From Bacillota bacterium (lineage in GTDB: Bacteria; Bacillota; Clostridia; Oscillospirales; Acutalibacteraceae), in the NCBI GenBank assembly GCA_023390175.1, contig JAEWDK010000006.1, positions 1 through 64,000 of the forward strand: a stretch of DNA of 64,000 nt, written 5' to 3'. Under the pieces are notes generated by a model, which did not search any database, was not told the DNA's origin, and saw nothing but the letters and a program-made list of their open reading frames with translations. This document shows positions 51,576 through 59,504 of this stretch, piece by piece (position 1 is the stretch's first letter; the number at the start of each line of letters is the position of its first letter). The translations under genes and the position numbers were made by a program.

Positions 51576-52712
51576 ATGATTTTAAAAAATGCAACGGTCA
51601 TTGATGACAGCTTTAACCCGATTTCGGCCGATCTTGCGATCGAAGCGGACAAAATCACCGGAATTGGAACGGGGCTCACCGGCGGCGAAACGATTGACCT
51701 GAGCGGCTGCACGATTGTACCCGGTTTTGTGGATGTGCATATACATGCCTGTGTCGGCTCGGATACCTGCGACGCAGACCCGGACGGTCTTGCCAAAATG
51801 TGCGCTCATCTGGTAACAAAGGGTGTCACATCCTTTTGCCCCACTACCATGACCGTTTCTCATGACGAAATCGCCAAGGCGCTGTCCGTTGTGAAAAGCT
51901 GTATGGACCATCCCCCGAAAGGCGCGTCGATTGCCGGCGTCAATATGGAAGGCCCCTATATCTCCGCTCATAAGAAGGGCGCCCAGGCGGAAAAATATGT
52001 AAAGAATCCGGATTACGCTGAGTTTAAAGAGTTCTATGACAACTGCGGCGGAATCATAAAGATTGTAGATTTGGCGCCGGAGTGTGACGGCGCGGATGAA
52101 TTTATTGAAAAAGCATCTTCGTTCTGCACCGTTTCGATTGCGCATACCGAGGCAGATTATGACTGCGCGAAGCATGCGTTTGATTTGGGCGTGACCCATG
52201 CAACGCATTTGTATAACGCCATGGCGGGATTAAACCACCGTGAACCGGGTGTGGTCGGCGCTGTATTCGATGATGAACGGGTAAGGGCCGAGGTAATTTG
52301 CGACGGGTTCCATATTCAGCCGGCTGTGCTGCGCGTGACTTTTGAGATGCTGGGTGAAAACCGCAGTGTCATCGTCAGCGACTCTATGCGCGCCGCCGGG
52401 GAGCCGGACGGAGTTTCCTCTTTGGGCGGTCAGACCGTATATGTAAAGAACGGGCAGGCAAGGCTGGCGGACGGAACCATTGCCGGTTCCACCACGAACC
52501 TGCATCAGGAAGTGAAAAACCTGATTGGCTGGGGTGTGCCGTTCCGTCAGGTGATTAAATCGGCGACCATCAACCCGGCAAAAGAAATTCATATGGATGA
52601 TCAGATCGGCAGCATTAAAGTCGGAAAATATGCCGACCTGGTGGTACTGGATTCCGACTGGAATATCAAAATGGTTGTTGCCCGCGGAAAAGTGGAAGTG
52701 GACAATCGGTAA
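51576..52712 (+). CDS. nagA: N-acetylglucosamine-6-phosphate deacetylase
   Basis: 378 residues; ATG 51576 after TAGGGGTG. It removes acetate from GlcNAc-6-P in amino-sugar use and wall recycling. Metal-site and active-site blocks are PGFVDVHIHACVGSDT, NMEGPYISAHKKGAQ, HTEADYDCAKHAFDLGVTHATHLYNAM, ICDGFHIQPA and the catalytic Asp in IVSDSMRAAGEPDG. nagB is not adjacent; the gene is a single unit. Confidence 0.95.
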   Translation: MILKNATVIDDSFNPISADLAIEADKITGIGTGLTGGETIDLSGCTIVPGFVDVHIHACVGSDTCDADPDGLAKMCAHLVTKGVTSFCPTTMTVSHDEIAKALSVVKSCMDHPPKGASIAGVNMEGPYISAHKKGAQAEKYVKNPDYAEFKEFYDNCGGIIKIVDLAPECDGADEFIEKASSFCTVSIAHTEADYDCAKHAFDLGVTHATHLYNAMAGLNHREPGVVGAVFDDERVRAEVICDGFHIQPAVLRVTFEMLGENRSVIVSDSMRAAGEPDGVSSLGGQTVYVKNGQARLADGTIAGSTTNLHQEVKNLIGWGVPFRQVIKSATINPAKEIHMDDQIGSIKVGKYADLVVLDSDWNIKMVVARGKVEVDNR

Positions 52713-52870
52713 CAATGAATAATTAACAAGGAGCAGTGAAGAATTACTGTGGCAAACCTGCGGTTTGCGAATTTAAGCTGCACAATTGAGGTACGAACTC
52801 CTTCCGTCAATCCGAGCTTGTCACCTCCCTCTAAGAGGGGGCTGGCAGGCGGAGCCTGACTGAGGGAGTA
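52713..52870. repeat. MITE/REP-like intergenic repeat
   Basis: The stretch after nagA has no ORF and is built of nested inverted repeats: GCAAACC-TGC-GGTTTGC (52752-52768), an outer pair CTCCCTC/GAGGGAG (52825-52831 with 52862-52868), and CAGGC-GGA-GCCTG (52846-52858). It starts with AT-rich sequence typical of miniature-element borders. I recall near-identical text as a dispersed repeat in Clostridia genomes, but no search was made. No transposase is present. Confidence 0.6.
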
Positions 52871-52886
52871 ATATCAGTAAATAATA

Positions 52887-52930
52887 AAAAGGGATACCGT
52901 CTTGAAAATTTTCAAGACGGTATCCCTTTT
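52887..52930. terminator. 44-base perfect palindrome, bidirectional terminator
   Basis: Arms 52887-52908 and 52909-52930 are perfectly complementary. Each strand ends the stem in TTTT. It lies between convergent nagA (with its repeat) and serA, and would terminate both. Confidence 0.85.
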
Positions 52931-52954
52931 CTAAAATCATTGTTTACTATTCAT

Positions 52955-54121
52955 TTATTTTATAATACGCACCTTTATAATCTCCGGCAGCTTTTCAATG
53001 TTTGCCGCGGCGGAATCATGGACATCACCAGTTACATCAAGAATGGTGTAAGCGTAATCCTTTTTGGATTTGCTCTGCATGTTCTCAATGTTAATGCCTT
53101 CGTTGGCCAGTGCACCGGAAAGAAGGCTGATGGTGTTCGGAATGTTGCGGTGGAAAATGCAGATACGGATGGAGGAAGGATCACGCGGCATCGAGATAGC
53201 GGGCAGATTCACGGAATTTTTAATATTGCCACTTTCCAGGTATTCAATCAGCTCGACAGCCGCCATGCGTGCGCAGTTGTCCTCCGACTCCGGAGTAGAG
53301 GCACCCAAATGCGGAATTGCAACGACTCCGTCCACGCCGATTACATCGTCGCTCGGGAAGTCAGTAACGTAAGCCGAAGCTTTGCCGGAAGCCAACGCAC
53401 TGATGATATCTGCGGAATTCACCAAGTCGCCGCGGGCAAAGTTCAAAATACGGACGCCGTCCTTCATTTTTGCAATGGACTCCGCGTTGATCATCGCTTT
53501 TGTGTCCGGCGTAAGCGGAACATGAACGGTAATATAGTCACTGGCCGCATAAATTTCATCCAGTGTGCGTGCGTGCCGGATAGAACGGGAAAGCCCCCAC
53601 GCGGCGTCAACGGAAAGGTACGGGTCATAGCCGTAAACCTGCATGCCAAGGCTTTTTGCAGCGTTTGCCACAAGAATGCCGATCGCGCCAAGGCCGATGA
53701 CTCCCAGCGTTTTGCCGCTGATTTCAGGGCCTACGAAAGCGCCCTTTCCCTTTTCCACCAGTCCGCCTACTTCGCCGCCCTTGCCCTTCAGTGTTTTTGC
53801 CCACTCAATGGCCGGAACTACCTTGCGGGAGCAAAGCAGCAGTCCTGCAAGAACAAGCTCTTTCACGGCGTTTGCGTTCGCGCCGGGTGTGTTGAACACA
53901 ACAATACCCTGTTCACTGCATTTATCAAGCGGAATATTATTTACGCCCGCACCCGCTCTTGCAATGGCGAGCAGGCTTTTCGGCAACTCTGTTTCATGCA
54001 TGGAAGCGGAACGCACCAAAATCGCGTCCGGATTCTCAACGGATTCGCCGCAGATGTATTTTTCATTAAAACGGCTCGTTCCGACCTCTGAAATCTTATT
54101 CAAACATTTAATATGGTACAT
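52955..54121 (-). CDS. serA: D-3-phosphoglycerate dehydrogenase, short form with ACT domain
   Basis: 388 residues; ATG 54121 after AGGGAAAG. It oxidises 3-phosphoglycerate, the first step to serine. NAD fold LGVIGLGAIGILVANAA, the catalytic Arg in ILVRSASMHE and LNFARGDLVN, and the His in AIPHLGASTPESEDN are present. The last 70 residues are one ACT domain (NTISLLSGALANEGINIENM) that probably senses serine. It is 18 bases downstream of serC. Confidence 0.94.
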   Translation of the reverse strand: MYHIKCLNKISEVGTSRFNEKYICGESVENPDAILVRSASMHETELPKSLLAIARAGAGVNNIPLDKCSEQGIVVFNTPGANANAVKELVLAGLLLCSRKVVPAIEWAKTLKGKGGEVGGLVEKGKGAFVGPEISGKTLGVIGLGAIGILVANAAKSLGMQVYGYDPYLSVDAAWGLSRSIRHARTLDEIYAASDYITVHVPLTPDTKAMINAESIAKMKDGVRILNFARGDLVNSADIISALASGKASAYVTDFPSDDVIGVDGVVAIPHLGASTPESEDNCARMAAVELIEYLESGNIKNSVNLPAISMPRDPSSIRICIFHRNIPNTISLLSGALANEGINIENMQSKSKKDYAYTILDVTGDVHDSAAANIEKLPEIIKVRIIK

Positions 54122-54139
54122 ATCTTTCCCTACTTTCCG

Positions 54140-55225
54140 TCAGGCGTTTTTCTTTTCGAATTCGCCCATAAACTGAACCAGCTTTTCAACGCCCTCTGTC
54201 GGCATTGCGTTGTAAACGGAAGCGCGCATCCCGCCGACGGAACGGTGTCCCTTAATATTTACAAAGTCATGCGCGACCGCTTCCTTTACGAACTGGGCGT
54301 CCAGCTCCTCGCTTCCGGTAATGAACGGGATGTTCATCAGGGAACGGTCCTTCGGAACGACCGTGCCTTTGAACAGCTTGGAATTGTCCAGAAAATCGTA
54401 AAGAATGCCAGCCTTTTTCTCATTGATCTTTTTCATCTCGTCCAGGCCGCCGATGGTATTTTTAAGCCAATCCAAAACCAGCATGCAAATGTAAATCGAG
54501 TAGCATGGCGGTGTGTTGAACATGGAGCCGTTGTCCGAGTGAGTCTGATAGTTGAACATGGTGGGGGTAATGTCCATCGCGTGGCCGATCATGTCCTCAC
54601 GGATAATGACGACGGTCAGGCCGGCAGGGGCCATGTTCTTCTGTGCGCCCGCGTAAAGCACCGCAAACTTGCTTACATCAATCGGTTCGCTCAGCACGCA
54701 GGAGGAAATATCCGCCACAAGCGGCACATTGCCGGTTTGCGGCAGTGTATGGAACTTTGTGCCGTAAATCGTGTTATTCATGCAAATGTGAAAATAGTCC
54801 GCATCCTTTGTAAATGTGGAAGGGTCCAGCTCCGGTATGTAGCTGAAGGTTTTATCCTTGGAAGAGGCGACCACGTTGGCCGTTCCGTAGCGGGCCGCTT
54901 CTTTGTAAGCTTTTGTTGCCCACTGGCCGGTCAGTACGAAATCAGCCTTGTTGCTTCCTGTCATCAGGTTCATCGGAACCATGGCAAATTGGGAGGAAGC
55001 ACCGCCCTGTAAGAATAAGACTTTGTAATTATCAGGGATATTCATCACTTCGCGGAGTAATTTTTCAGCAGAACTTATAATTCCCTCGTAAATTTTAGAT
55101 CGGTGTGACATCTCCATCACGGACTGACCACTGCCCTGATAATCGAGCATTTCTTCTGCTGCGCGGCGAAGTACTGGCTCAGGCAGCATCGAGGGGCCTG
55201 CGGAAAAGTTATAAACGCGTTTCAT
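54140..55225 (-). CDS. serC: Phosphoserine aminotransferase
   Basis: 361 residues from ATG 55225, 9 bases after GGAGG; a TTG at 55234 is in frame but abuts the SD. RVYNFSAGPSMLPEPVL is the family start, GGASSQFAMVPMNL follows, and AGAQKNMAPAGLTVV carries the PLP lysine. It makes phosphoserine from phosphohydroxypyruvate and glutamate. It is first in the serC-serA unit; serB is not present. Confidence 0.95.
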   Translation of the reverse strand: MKRVYNFSAGPSMLPEPVLRRAAEEMLDYQGSGQSVMEMSHRSKIYEGIISSAEKLLREVMNIPDNYKVLFLQGGASSQFAMVPMNLMTGSNKADFVLTGQWATKAYKEAARYGTANVVASSKDKTFSYIPELDPSTFTKDADYFHICMNNTIYGTKFHTLPQTGNVPLVADISSCVLSEPIDVSKFAVLYAGAQKNMAPAGLTVVIIREDMIGHAMDITPTMFNYQTHSDNGSMFNTPPCYSIYICMLVLDWLKNTIGGLDEMKKINEKKAGILYDFLDNSKLFKGTVVPKDRSLMNIPFITGSEELDAQFVKEAVAHDFVNIKGHRSVGGMRASVYNAMPTEGVEKLVQFMGEFEKKNA

Positions 55226-55291
55226 TAAGTGCAACCTCCAAATAAAAATTTTATGGGCCCAGTTTATGAGCCCATGAGTTATTAATTAAAT

Positions 55292-55320
55292 ATTATATCG
55301 CTTTAGTTTGTTGAAGTCAA
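55292..55320 (-). promoter_or_regulatory. Promoter of serC-serA
   Basis: On the minus strand TTGACT (55320-55315), 17 bases, TATAAT (55297-55292). A small hairpin, TGGGC...GCCCA (55274-55254), lies in the 5'-UTR. Confidence 0.85.
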
Positions 55321-55380
55321 TGCTATTCCCCGATGAAATCCCTCCGCGTTCGGCGCGGATTTCGGCCAAATAAGATATCA

Positions 55381-55408
55381 TTGCGAAGCGTATATTTTGT
55401 GATATAAT
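55381..55408 (+). promoter_or_regulatory. Possible promoter of the DRTGG/HydS genes
   Basis: TTGCGA (55381-55386), 16 bases, TATAAT (55403-55408). It would start the transcript of the five genes that follow. Confidence 0.55.
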
Positions 55409-55516
55409 TATAGATAGAATTTGGAAAGCATAACGCAGATTATTATGGCAGTTCAACAAATCCCGGGGTAAATTAAATTGCTGCAGCCATTCTTCAAATT
55501 GATGGGAGGAATTTGT

Positions 55517-55864
55517 ATGACAGTCAGAGATATCATCCGAATACTGGATGCCGAGGTTGTTACGGCGGGCGATTTGGACACGGAAGTAAAAACAGCCTGC
55601 GGCAGTGACATGATGAGTGATGTACTCGCTTTTGTAAAAGATCAGTCCGTGCTGCTTACCGGCCTTACCAATCTGCAGGTGGTGCGTACCGCGGAAATGA
55701 TGGATATGCACTGTATTGTTTTTGTTCGCGGCAAAGTGCCGGATGATGACATGATTTCCCTTGCGGAACAGCTGAAAATCACCATACTGAAAACGCAGCA
55801 CAGGATGTTCACCGCCTGCGGCCTGCTTTACGCAAACGGGCTGAACGGGGGCCGTCCGAGTTGA
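55517..55864 (+). CDS. DRTGG-domain protein (first copy)
   Basis: 115 residues from ATG 55517 after GGGAGGA. Residues about 3-105 form one DRTGG domain (VRDIIRILDAEVVTAG, ACGSDMMSDVLAFVKDQSVLLTG, TILKTQHRMFTACGLLY). Elsewhere this domain occurs beside CBS pairs and in phosphotransacetylase, where it is thought to bind a small ligand. Its stop overlaps the start of the ATPase gene. A second copy lies three genes downstream. Function unknown; linked by position to hydrogenase genes. Confidence 0.8.
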   Translation: MTVRDIIRILDAEVVTAGDLDTEVKTACGSDMMSDVLAFVKDQSVLLTGLTNLQVVRTAEMMDMHCIVFVRGKVPDDDMISLAEQLKITILKTQHRMFTACGLLYANGLNGGRPS

Positions 55865-56310
55865 TTAACGCCCTTTCTTTCGACTACGTTGTGCCCGGTG
55901 ATGACTTTACGCGCGCGGGTGAAGCGTCAAGCGACGTAAAACGAAAGCTGAAGCAGATCGGTTACAATCCGGATGCAATCCGGCGCGTCGCAATTGCCAT
56001 GTATGAGGGTGAAATCAACATGGTAATTCACGCGGGGGGCGGCCTTGCGCACGTTGAAATTGACCCGGAGCGCGTGAATATGGTTCTTTCCGACCACGGC
56101 CCCGGCATCCGCGACGTTGCCATGGCTATGCGGGAGGGATATTCCACCGCGCCCGACCGGGTGCGCGCGCTGGGATTCGGCGCCGGCATGGGATTGCCCA
56201 ATATGAAAAAATATACGGATTTTATGCGAATTGATACGGAAATGGGGAAGGGGACTACCCTTTACATGACGGTGCTTGCAGCGGAGCCACTGCCGGATGA
56301 AGCACGGTAA
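55861..56310 (+). CDS. RsbW-like histidine-kinase-type ATPase
   Basis: 149 residues, TTG start overlapping the preceding stop. The GHKL ATP-binding fold is seen in AIAMYEGEINMVIHAGGG (N box), VLSDHGPGI (G1) and ALGFGAGMGLPNMKKYTD (G2). There is no dimerisation/phosphoacceptor domain, as in the anti-sigma kinases RsbW and SpoIIAB. No anti-anti-sigma (STAS) partner or sigma factor is adjacent. It may phosphorylate a Ser/Thr in a neighbour, which is an inference. Confidence 0.8.
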   Translation: MINALSFDYVVPGDDFTRAGEASSDVKRKLKQIGYNPDAIRRVAIAMYEGEINMVIHAGGGLAHVEIDPERVNMVLSDHGPGIRDVAMAMREGYSTAPDRVRALGFGAGMGLPNMKKYTDFMRIDTEMGKGTTLYMTVLAAEPLPDEAR

Positions 56311-56430
56311 TCAGCGAAAAATCTTCAAAGCACAAAGAATTTAAAACCTTGACTTGTTTACGGGGGCTTCGCCTGAAGCCGTGAACTTTCGGCCTGCATT
56401 CAGTTTTAAATAAGCAGCGAGGTGACAAAT

Positions 56431-57741
56431 TTGGATCAGTTTTTTCACTCGGTTACGCTGGACAGGGATAAATGCATGGGCTGCACCAACTGTATTAAGC
56501 GCTGTCCCACCGAAGCAATCCGCGTGCGGGACGGCAAAGCGAAAATCATTTCGGAGCGCTGCATCGACTGCGGGGAATGTATCCGCGTTTGTCCGCATCA
56601 CGCCAAAAAAGCAAAATATGACGAGCTTTCTATTATTGAGAACTTTCAATATAAAATTGCACTGCCTGCTCCCGCGCTTTACGGCCAATTTAATAACTTA
56701 GACGATATTGACATTGTACTTACCGGCTTAAAAAATCTGGGGTTTGACGAAGTGTTTGAGGTTTCGCGCAGCGCGGAGCTGGTTTCCGAAGCGACCCGGA
56801 TGCTGATGCAGGAAGGCAAGCTGCAAAAGCCGGTTATCAGTTCAGCCTGCCCGGCCGTGGTGCGGTTGATTCGTGTGCGTTTTCCCGACCTTTGCTCCCA
56901 TGTGCTGCAGCTGAATTCCCCCATGGAAACAGCCGCGCGCATTGCCAAACAGGAAGCAGTGAAAAAGACCGGATTGCCCCGCTCGAAAATCGGCGCTTTT
57001 TTTATTACGCCTTGCCCCGCGAAGGTAACGGCGATCAGAATGCCGATCAGCTGCAAAAAATCCGAAGTGGACGGCGCAATTGCCATCAGCGATATTTTTA
57101 CGAAGCTGACAGCAAAAATGGAGGCGGAAAAATCGACCAAGCTCCTTTCCCACTCCGGTATTATCGGGGTCGGGTGGGCTTCCAGCGGTGGGGAGGCTTC
57201 CGCCCTTCTGAATGACAAATACCTTGCCGCCGACGGAATTGGCAATGTCATCCGTGTGCTGGAGGAGCTGGAGGATGAAAAAATCAGGGAGCTTGACTTT
57301 GTGGAACTGAACGCCTGCTCCGGCGGCTGTGTGGGCGGGGTTCTCTGTGTGGAAAATGCCTATGTGGCAAAGGCAAGGCTTCAGCGACTGCGCCGCTATC
57401 TGCCCGTTTCCCAAAACCATTTGGACGGCAGGATTCCCGGCGGCATGGAGTGGCAGAAAAACCTTCTGTTTGCCCCGGTGCTAAAGCTTTCGGACAATAT
57501 GAACGAAGCGCTGCGCATGATGTCAGAAATTGATCGTATCTGTGAGGAACTTCCCGGGCTGGACTGCGGCTCGTGCGGCGCCCCGACCTGCCGCGCGCTT
57601 TCCGAAGATATCGTTCGCGGGTTCGCAAATAAAAATCAGTGTATCTTTATCATGCGTGAAGAAATTAAAAATGTTGCCGCCGCGCTGTCTTCCATAGGCG
57701 GATCCTTTCCACGCAGTGAAAAAGGGGGATTAGAAAAATGA
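56431..57741 (+). CDS. HydS-like iron-sulfur protein with [FeFe]-hydrogenase-type C-terminal domain
   Basis: 436 residues from TTG 56431, 6 bases after GAGGTGA; GTG 56422 lies in that SD. Two 4Fe-4S clusters come first (CMGCTNCIKRCP, CIDCGECIRVCP). The hydrogenase large-subunit fold follows, but with altered H-cluster motifs: SSACPAVVRLI for TSCxPxW, TPCPAKVTAI for MPCxxKxxE and NACSGGCVGGVLC for the third. A 4Fe-4S domain ends the protein (PGLDCGSCGAPTCRALSED). This is the putative redox-sensory type rather than the H2-producing enzyme. Confidence 0.85.
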   Translation: MDQFFHSVTLDRDKCMGCTNCIKRCPTEAIRVRDGKAKIISERCIDCGECIRVCPHHAKKAKYDELSIIENFQYKIALPAPALYGQFNNLDDIDIVLTGLKNLGFDEVFEVSRSAELVSEATRMLMQEGKLQKPVISSACPAVVRLIRVRFPDLCSHVLQLNSPMETAARIAKQEAVKKTGLPRSKIGAFFITPCPAKVTAIRMPISCKKSEVDGAIAISDIFTKLTAKMEAEKSTKLLSHSGIIGVGWASSGGEASALLNDKYLAADGIGNVIRVLEELEDEKIRELDFVELNACSGGCVGGVLCVENAYVAKARLQRLRRYLPVSQNHLDGRIPGGMEWQKNLLFAPVLKLSDNMNEALRMMSEIDRICEELPGLDCGSCGAPTCRALSEDIVRGFANKNQCIFIMREEIKNVAAALSSIGGSFPRSEKGGLEK

Positions 57742-58070
57742 CGGTACAAGAGCTTTGTGAACGGCTTGAACTGAAAGTGCTTGTAAAAACCGGCGACATG
57801 AACAAAAAAGTGACCGGCGGCTATACCGGCGATCTGTTGAGCTGGGTGATGGCGCGGATGCCGGCGGATGCCGCATGGCTTACCGTAATGGGCAATATCA
57901 ATTCAATCGCGGTTGCGTCATTAAAAGATGCCGCCTGCATTATCTTGACCGATTCCGTGTCCCTGGATGAAGATGCGCAGAAAAGGGCGCAGCAGCAGGG
58001 GATTACAGTTCTTTCCTCGCAGCGCAACAGCTATGAGCTGGGTGTGGAACTGGCGGAGCTTTTGCGGTAA
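57738..58070 (+). CDS. DRTGG-domain protein (second copy)
   Basis: 110 residues; ATG 57738 overlaps the HydS-like stop by 4 bases. One DRTGG domain: VQELCERLELKVLVKTG, VTGGYTGDLLSWVMARMPADAAWLT and IILTDSVSLDEDA. Only distantly similar to the first copy. Its stop overlaps the PHP gene by one base. Such pairs with PHP proteins are repeatedly seen beside [FeFe] hydrogenase genes; the ligand is unknown. Confidence 0.82.
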   Translation: MTVQELCERLELKVLVKTGDMNKKVTGGYTGDLLSWVMARMPADAAWLTVMGNINSIAVASLKDAACIILTDSVSLDEDAQKRAQQQGITVLSSQRNSYELGVELAELLR

Positions 58071-58807
58071 TGCGTATTTATTACGACCTTCATCTGCACT
58101 CGTGCCTTTCGCCGTGCGGCAGTGAAGACATGACTCCGGCTAACCTTGTGAACATGGCCCATCTGCTCGGCTACGATATGATTGCACTCACCGACCACAA
58201 TTCCTGCCTGAACACGCCGGCTGCGGTACGGCTGGGAGAACAGGCCGGCATTGTTGTTGTACCGGGCATGGAGCTTTGCACCAGTGAAGAAGCACATGTG
58301 ATCTGCCTGTTCCCAAATGTTGCGGCGGCGATGGGTTTTCATGAATATGTGGCAAAGCGAAGTGCGGGCATAACGAACCGACCCGAAATTTTTGGGCGCC
58401 AGGTTATTATGGATGAAACAGAAACAGTTCTTGGGGAAGAGGAAACCCTTCTTCTGAACGCCACCGCAGTCAGCGTAAATCAGGTTGCCGCCGTTGCCGG
58501 TAATTTTGGCGGGGCAGCTTTTCCTGCCCACGTGGATAAGAATGCGTTCAGCGTAATTGCAAGCCTGGGCTTCATTCCGCCGGAGGCCGGCTTTGCCGCA
58601 GCCGAAATCAGTGCGGCGGGGGATGTGGACAAGCTTTTAAAGACCAATCCGGAACTGAACGGCAAGATTTTGCTGCGCAATTCCGACGCGCATTATCTGG
58701 AAAACATGCCCGAGCCGTGCGCCTGGCTTGCGCTGCCTGAAAAAACGCCGGAGTGTCTCATTGCAGCACTCAGCGGCAGGACAAATATCACATGGAGCAG
58801 GGGCTGA
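58070..58807 (+). CDS. PHP-domain metallohydrolase
   Basis: 245 residues, coupled to the preceding gene (TAATG). YYDLHLHSCLSPCGSEDMTP, MIALTDHNS and VVPGMELCTSEEAHVICLF are the PHP metal-binding blocks, with LRNSDAHYLENM near the end. PHP enzymes hydrolyse phosphoesters. The substrate is unknown; it might be a nucleotide or a phosphoprotein of the nearby ATPase proteins (speculative). Confidence 0.85.
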   Translation: MRIYYDLHLHSCLSPCGSEDMTPANLVNMAHLLGYDMIALTDHNSCLNTPAAVRLGEQAGIVVVPGMELCTSEEAHVICLFPNVAAAMGFHEYVAKRSAGITNRPEIFGRQVIMDETETVLGEEETLLLNATAVSVNQVAAVAGNFGGAAFPAHVDKNAFSVIASLGFIPPEAGFAAAEISAAGDVDKLLKTNPELNGKILLRNSDAHYLENMPEPCAWLALPEKTPECLIAALSGRTNITWSRG

Positions 58808-58850
58808 AGAGCAAAGCGCATCACTCTGTTTGACTTTTTATTTTATCTAA

Positions 58851-58869
58851 TTTTAACTAACAGTTAAAA
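58851..58869. promoter_or_regulatory. Inverted repeat upstream of hndA
   Basis: TTTTAACT-AAC-AGTTAAAA is a perfect 8-bp inverted repeat. A TATAAT (58882-58887) follows 12 bases later, so the repeat covers the likely -35 region of a promoter and may be an operator. Confidence 0.45.
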
Positions 58870-58954
58870 TATTTTTTGTTATATAATTAAACTAAAGACA
58901 TAGATTTAACTACTTTGGTATGATATACTAAAAATAATCAGACTATGCATTGAA

Positions 58955-58972
58955 TTGTTATTTTTTTAACGA
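58955..58972. promoter_or_regulatory. Rex-like operator upstream of hndA
   Basis: The 18 bases TTGTTATTTTTTTAACGA match the Rex consensus TTGTTAAnnnnTTAACAA at 12 of 14 defined positions. It lies 38 bases before hndA and downstream of a possible -10 (TATGAT 58919-58924). Rex represses fermentative and hydrogenase genes when NAD+ is high, which suits an NADH-dependent hydrogenase. Confidence 0.5.
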
Positions 58973-59009
58973 GATAATTTGCATGGGACAATCGCAGGGA
59001 GGCAAAAGA

Positions 59010-59504
59010 ATGCAAAAACGTATTAGCAGTCTGCCTTTTACAGGAACTCCCGAGCAAAAGAAAGCGCTCGACGAGATCATCAAAAGGCACAAGGACCAAA
59101 AGGGTGCAATTCTCCCGGTACTGCAGGAAGCTCAGGATGTCTACGGATATCTTCCTGCCGAAGTACAGGGAATGATTGCGGAAGGCCTTGAGGTTCCTTT
59201 GGAGGAGGTTTTCGGCGTTTCCACTTTTTATTCCCAGTTTTCCCTCACGCCAAAAGGAAAATACAACATTTCCATCTGCCTTGGTACGGCCTGTTACGTA
59301 AAAGGCGCCGCCGCAGTTTTGGATAAGCTGACTTCTTCTTTGGGAATTCAGCCGGAGGAATGCACGCCGGACGGCAAATATTCGCTTACCGCGTGCCGCT
59401 GTGTCGGCGCCTGCGGCCTTGCCCCCGTCCTTACCGTGAACGGTGACGTTTACGGCCGGATGATGCCGGATGAAGTCGACGGGGTATTGGCGAAATACGA
59501 ATAA
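59010..59504 (+). CDS. hndA: NADH-dependent hydrogenase subunit, NuoE-like [2Fe-2S] protein
   Basis: 164 residues from ATG 59010 after AGGGAGG. Thioredoxin-like ferredoxin fold: ILPVLQEAQDVYGYLPAEV, VFGVSTFYSQFSL and the 2Fe-2S ligands CLGTAC...CRCVGACG. It passes electrons between the NADH/flavin module and the hydrogenase. First gene of the hnd set. Confidence 0.92.
   Translation: MQKRISSLPFTGTPEQKKALDEIIKRHKDQKGAILPVLQEAQDVYGYLPAEVQGMIAEGLEVPLEEVFGVSTFYSQFSLTPKGKYNISICLGTACYVKGAAAVLDKLTSSLGIQPEECTPDGKYSLTACRCVGACGLAPVLTVNGDVYGRMMPDEVDGVLAKYE

Noticed and set aside
52940..54091. 383-codon plus-strand frame opposite serA
   Set aside because: It is antisense to a clear serA gene, rich in Cys/His/Arg and without a recognisable domain or SD. 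A shadow frame.
54113..55012. 299-codon plus-strand frame opposite serC
   Set aside because: Antisense to serC; composition typical of a shadow frame.
55253..55274. Attenuator in the serC leader
   Set aside because: The hairpin is short and imperfect and has no proper T-run or alternative fold; no leader ORF is seen.
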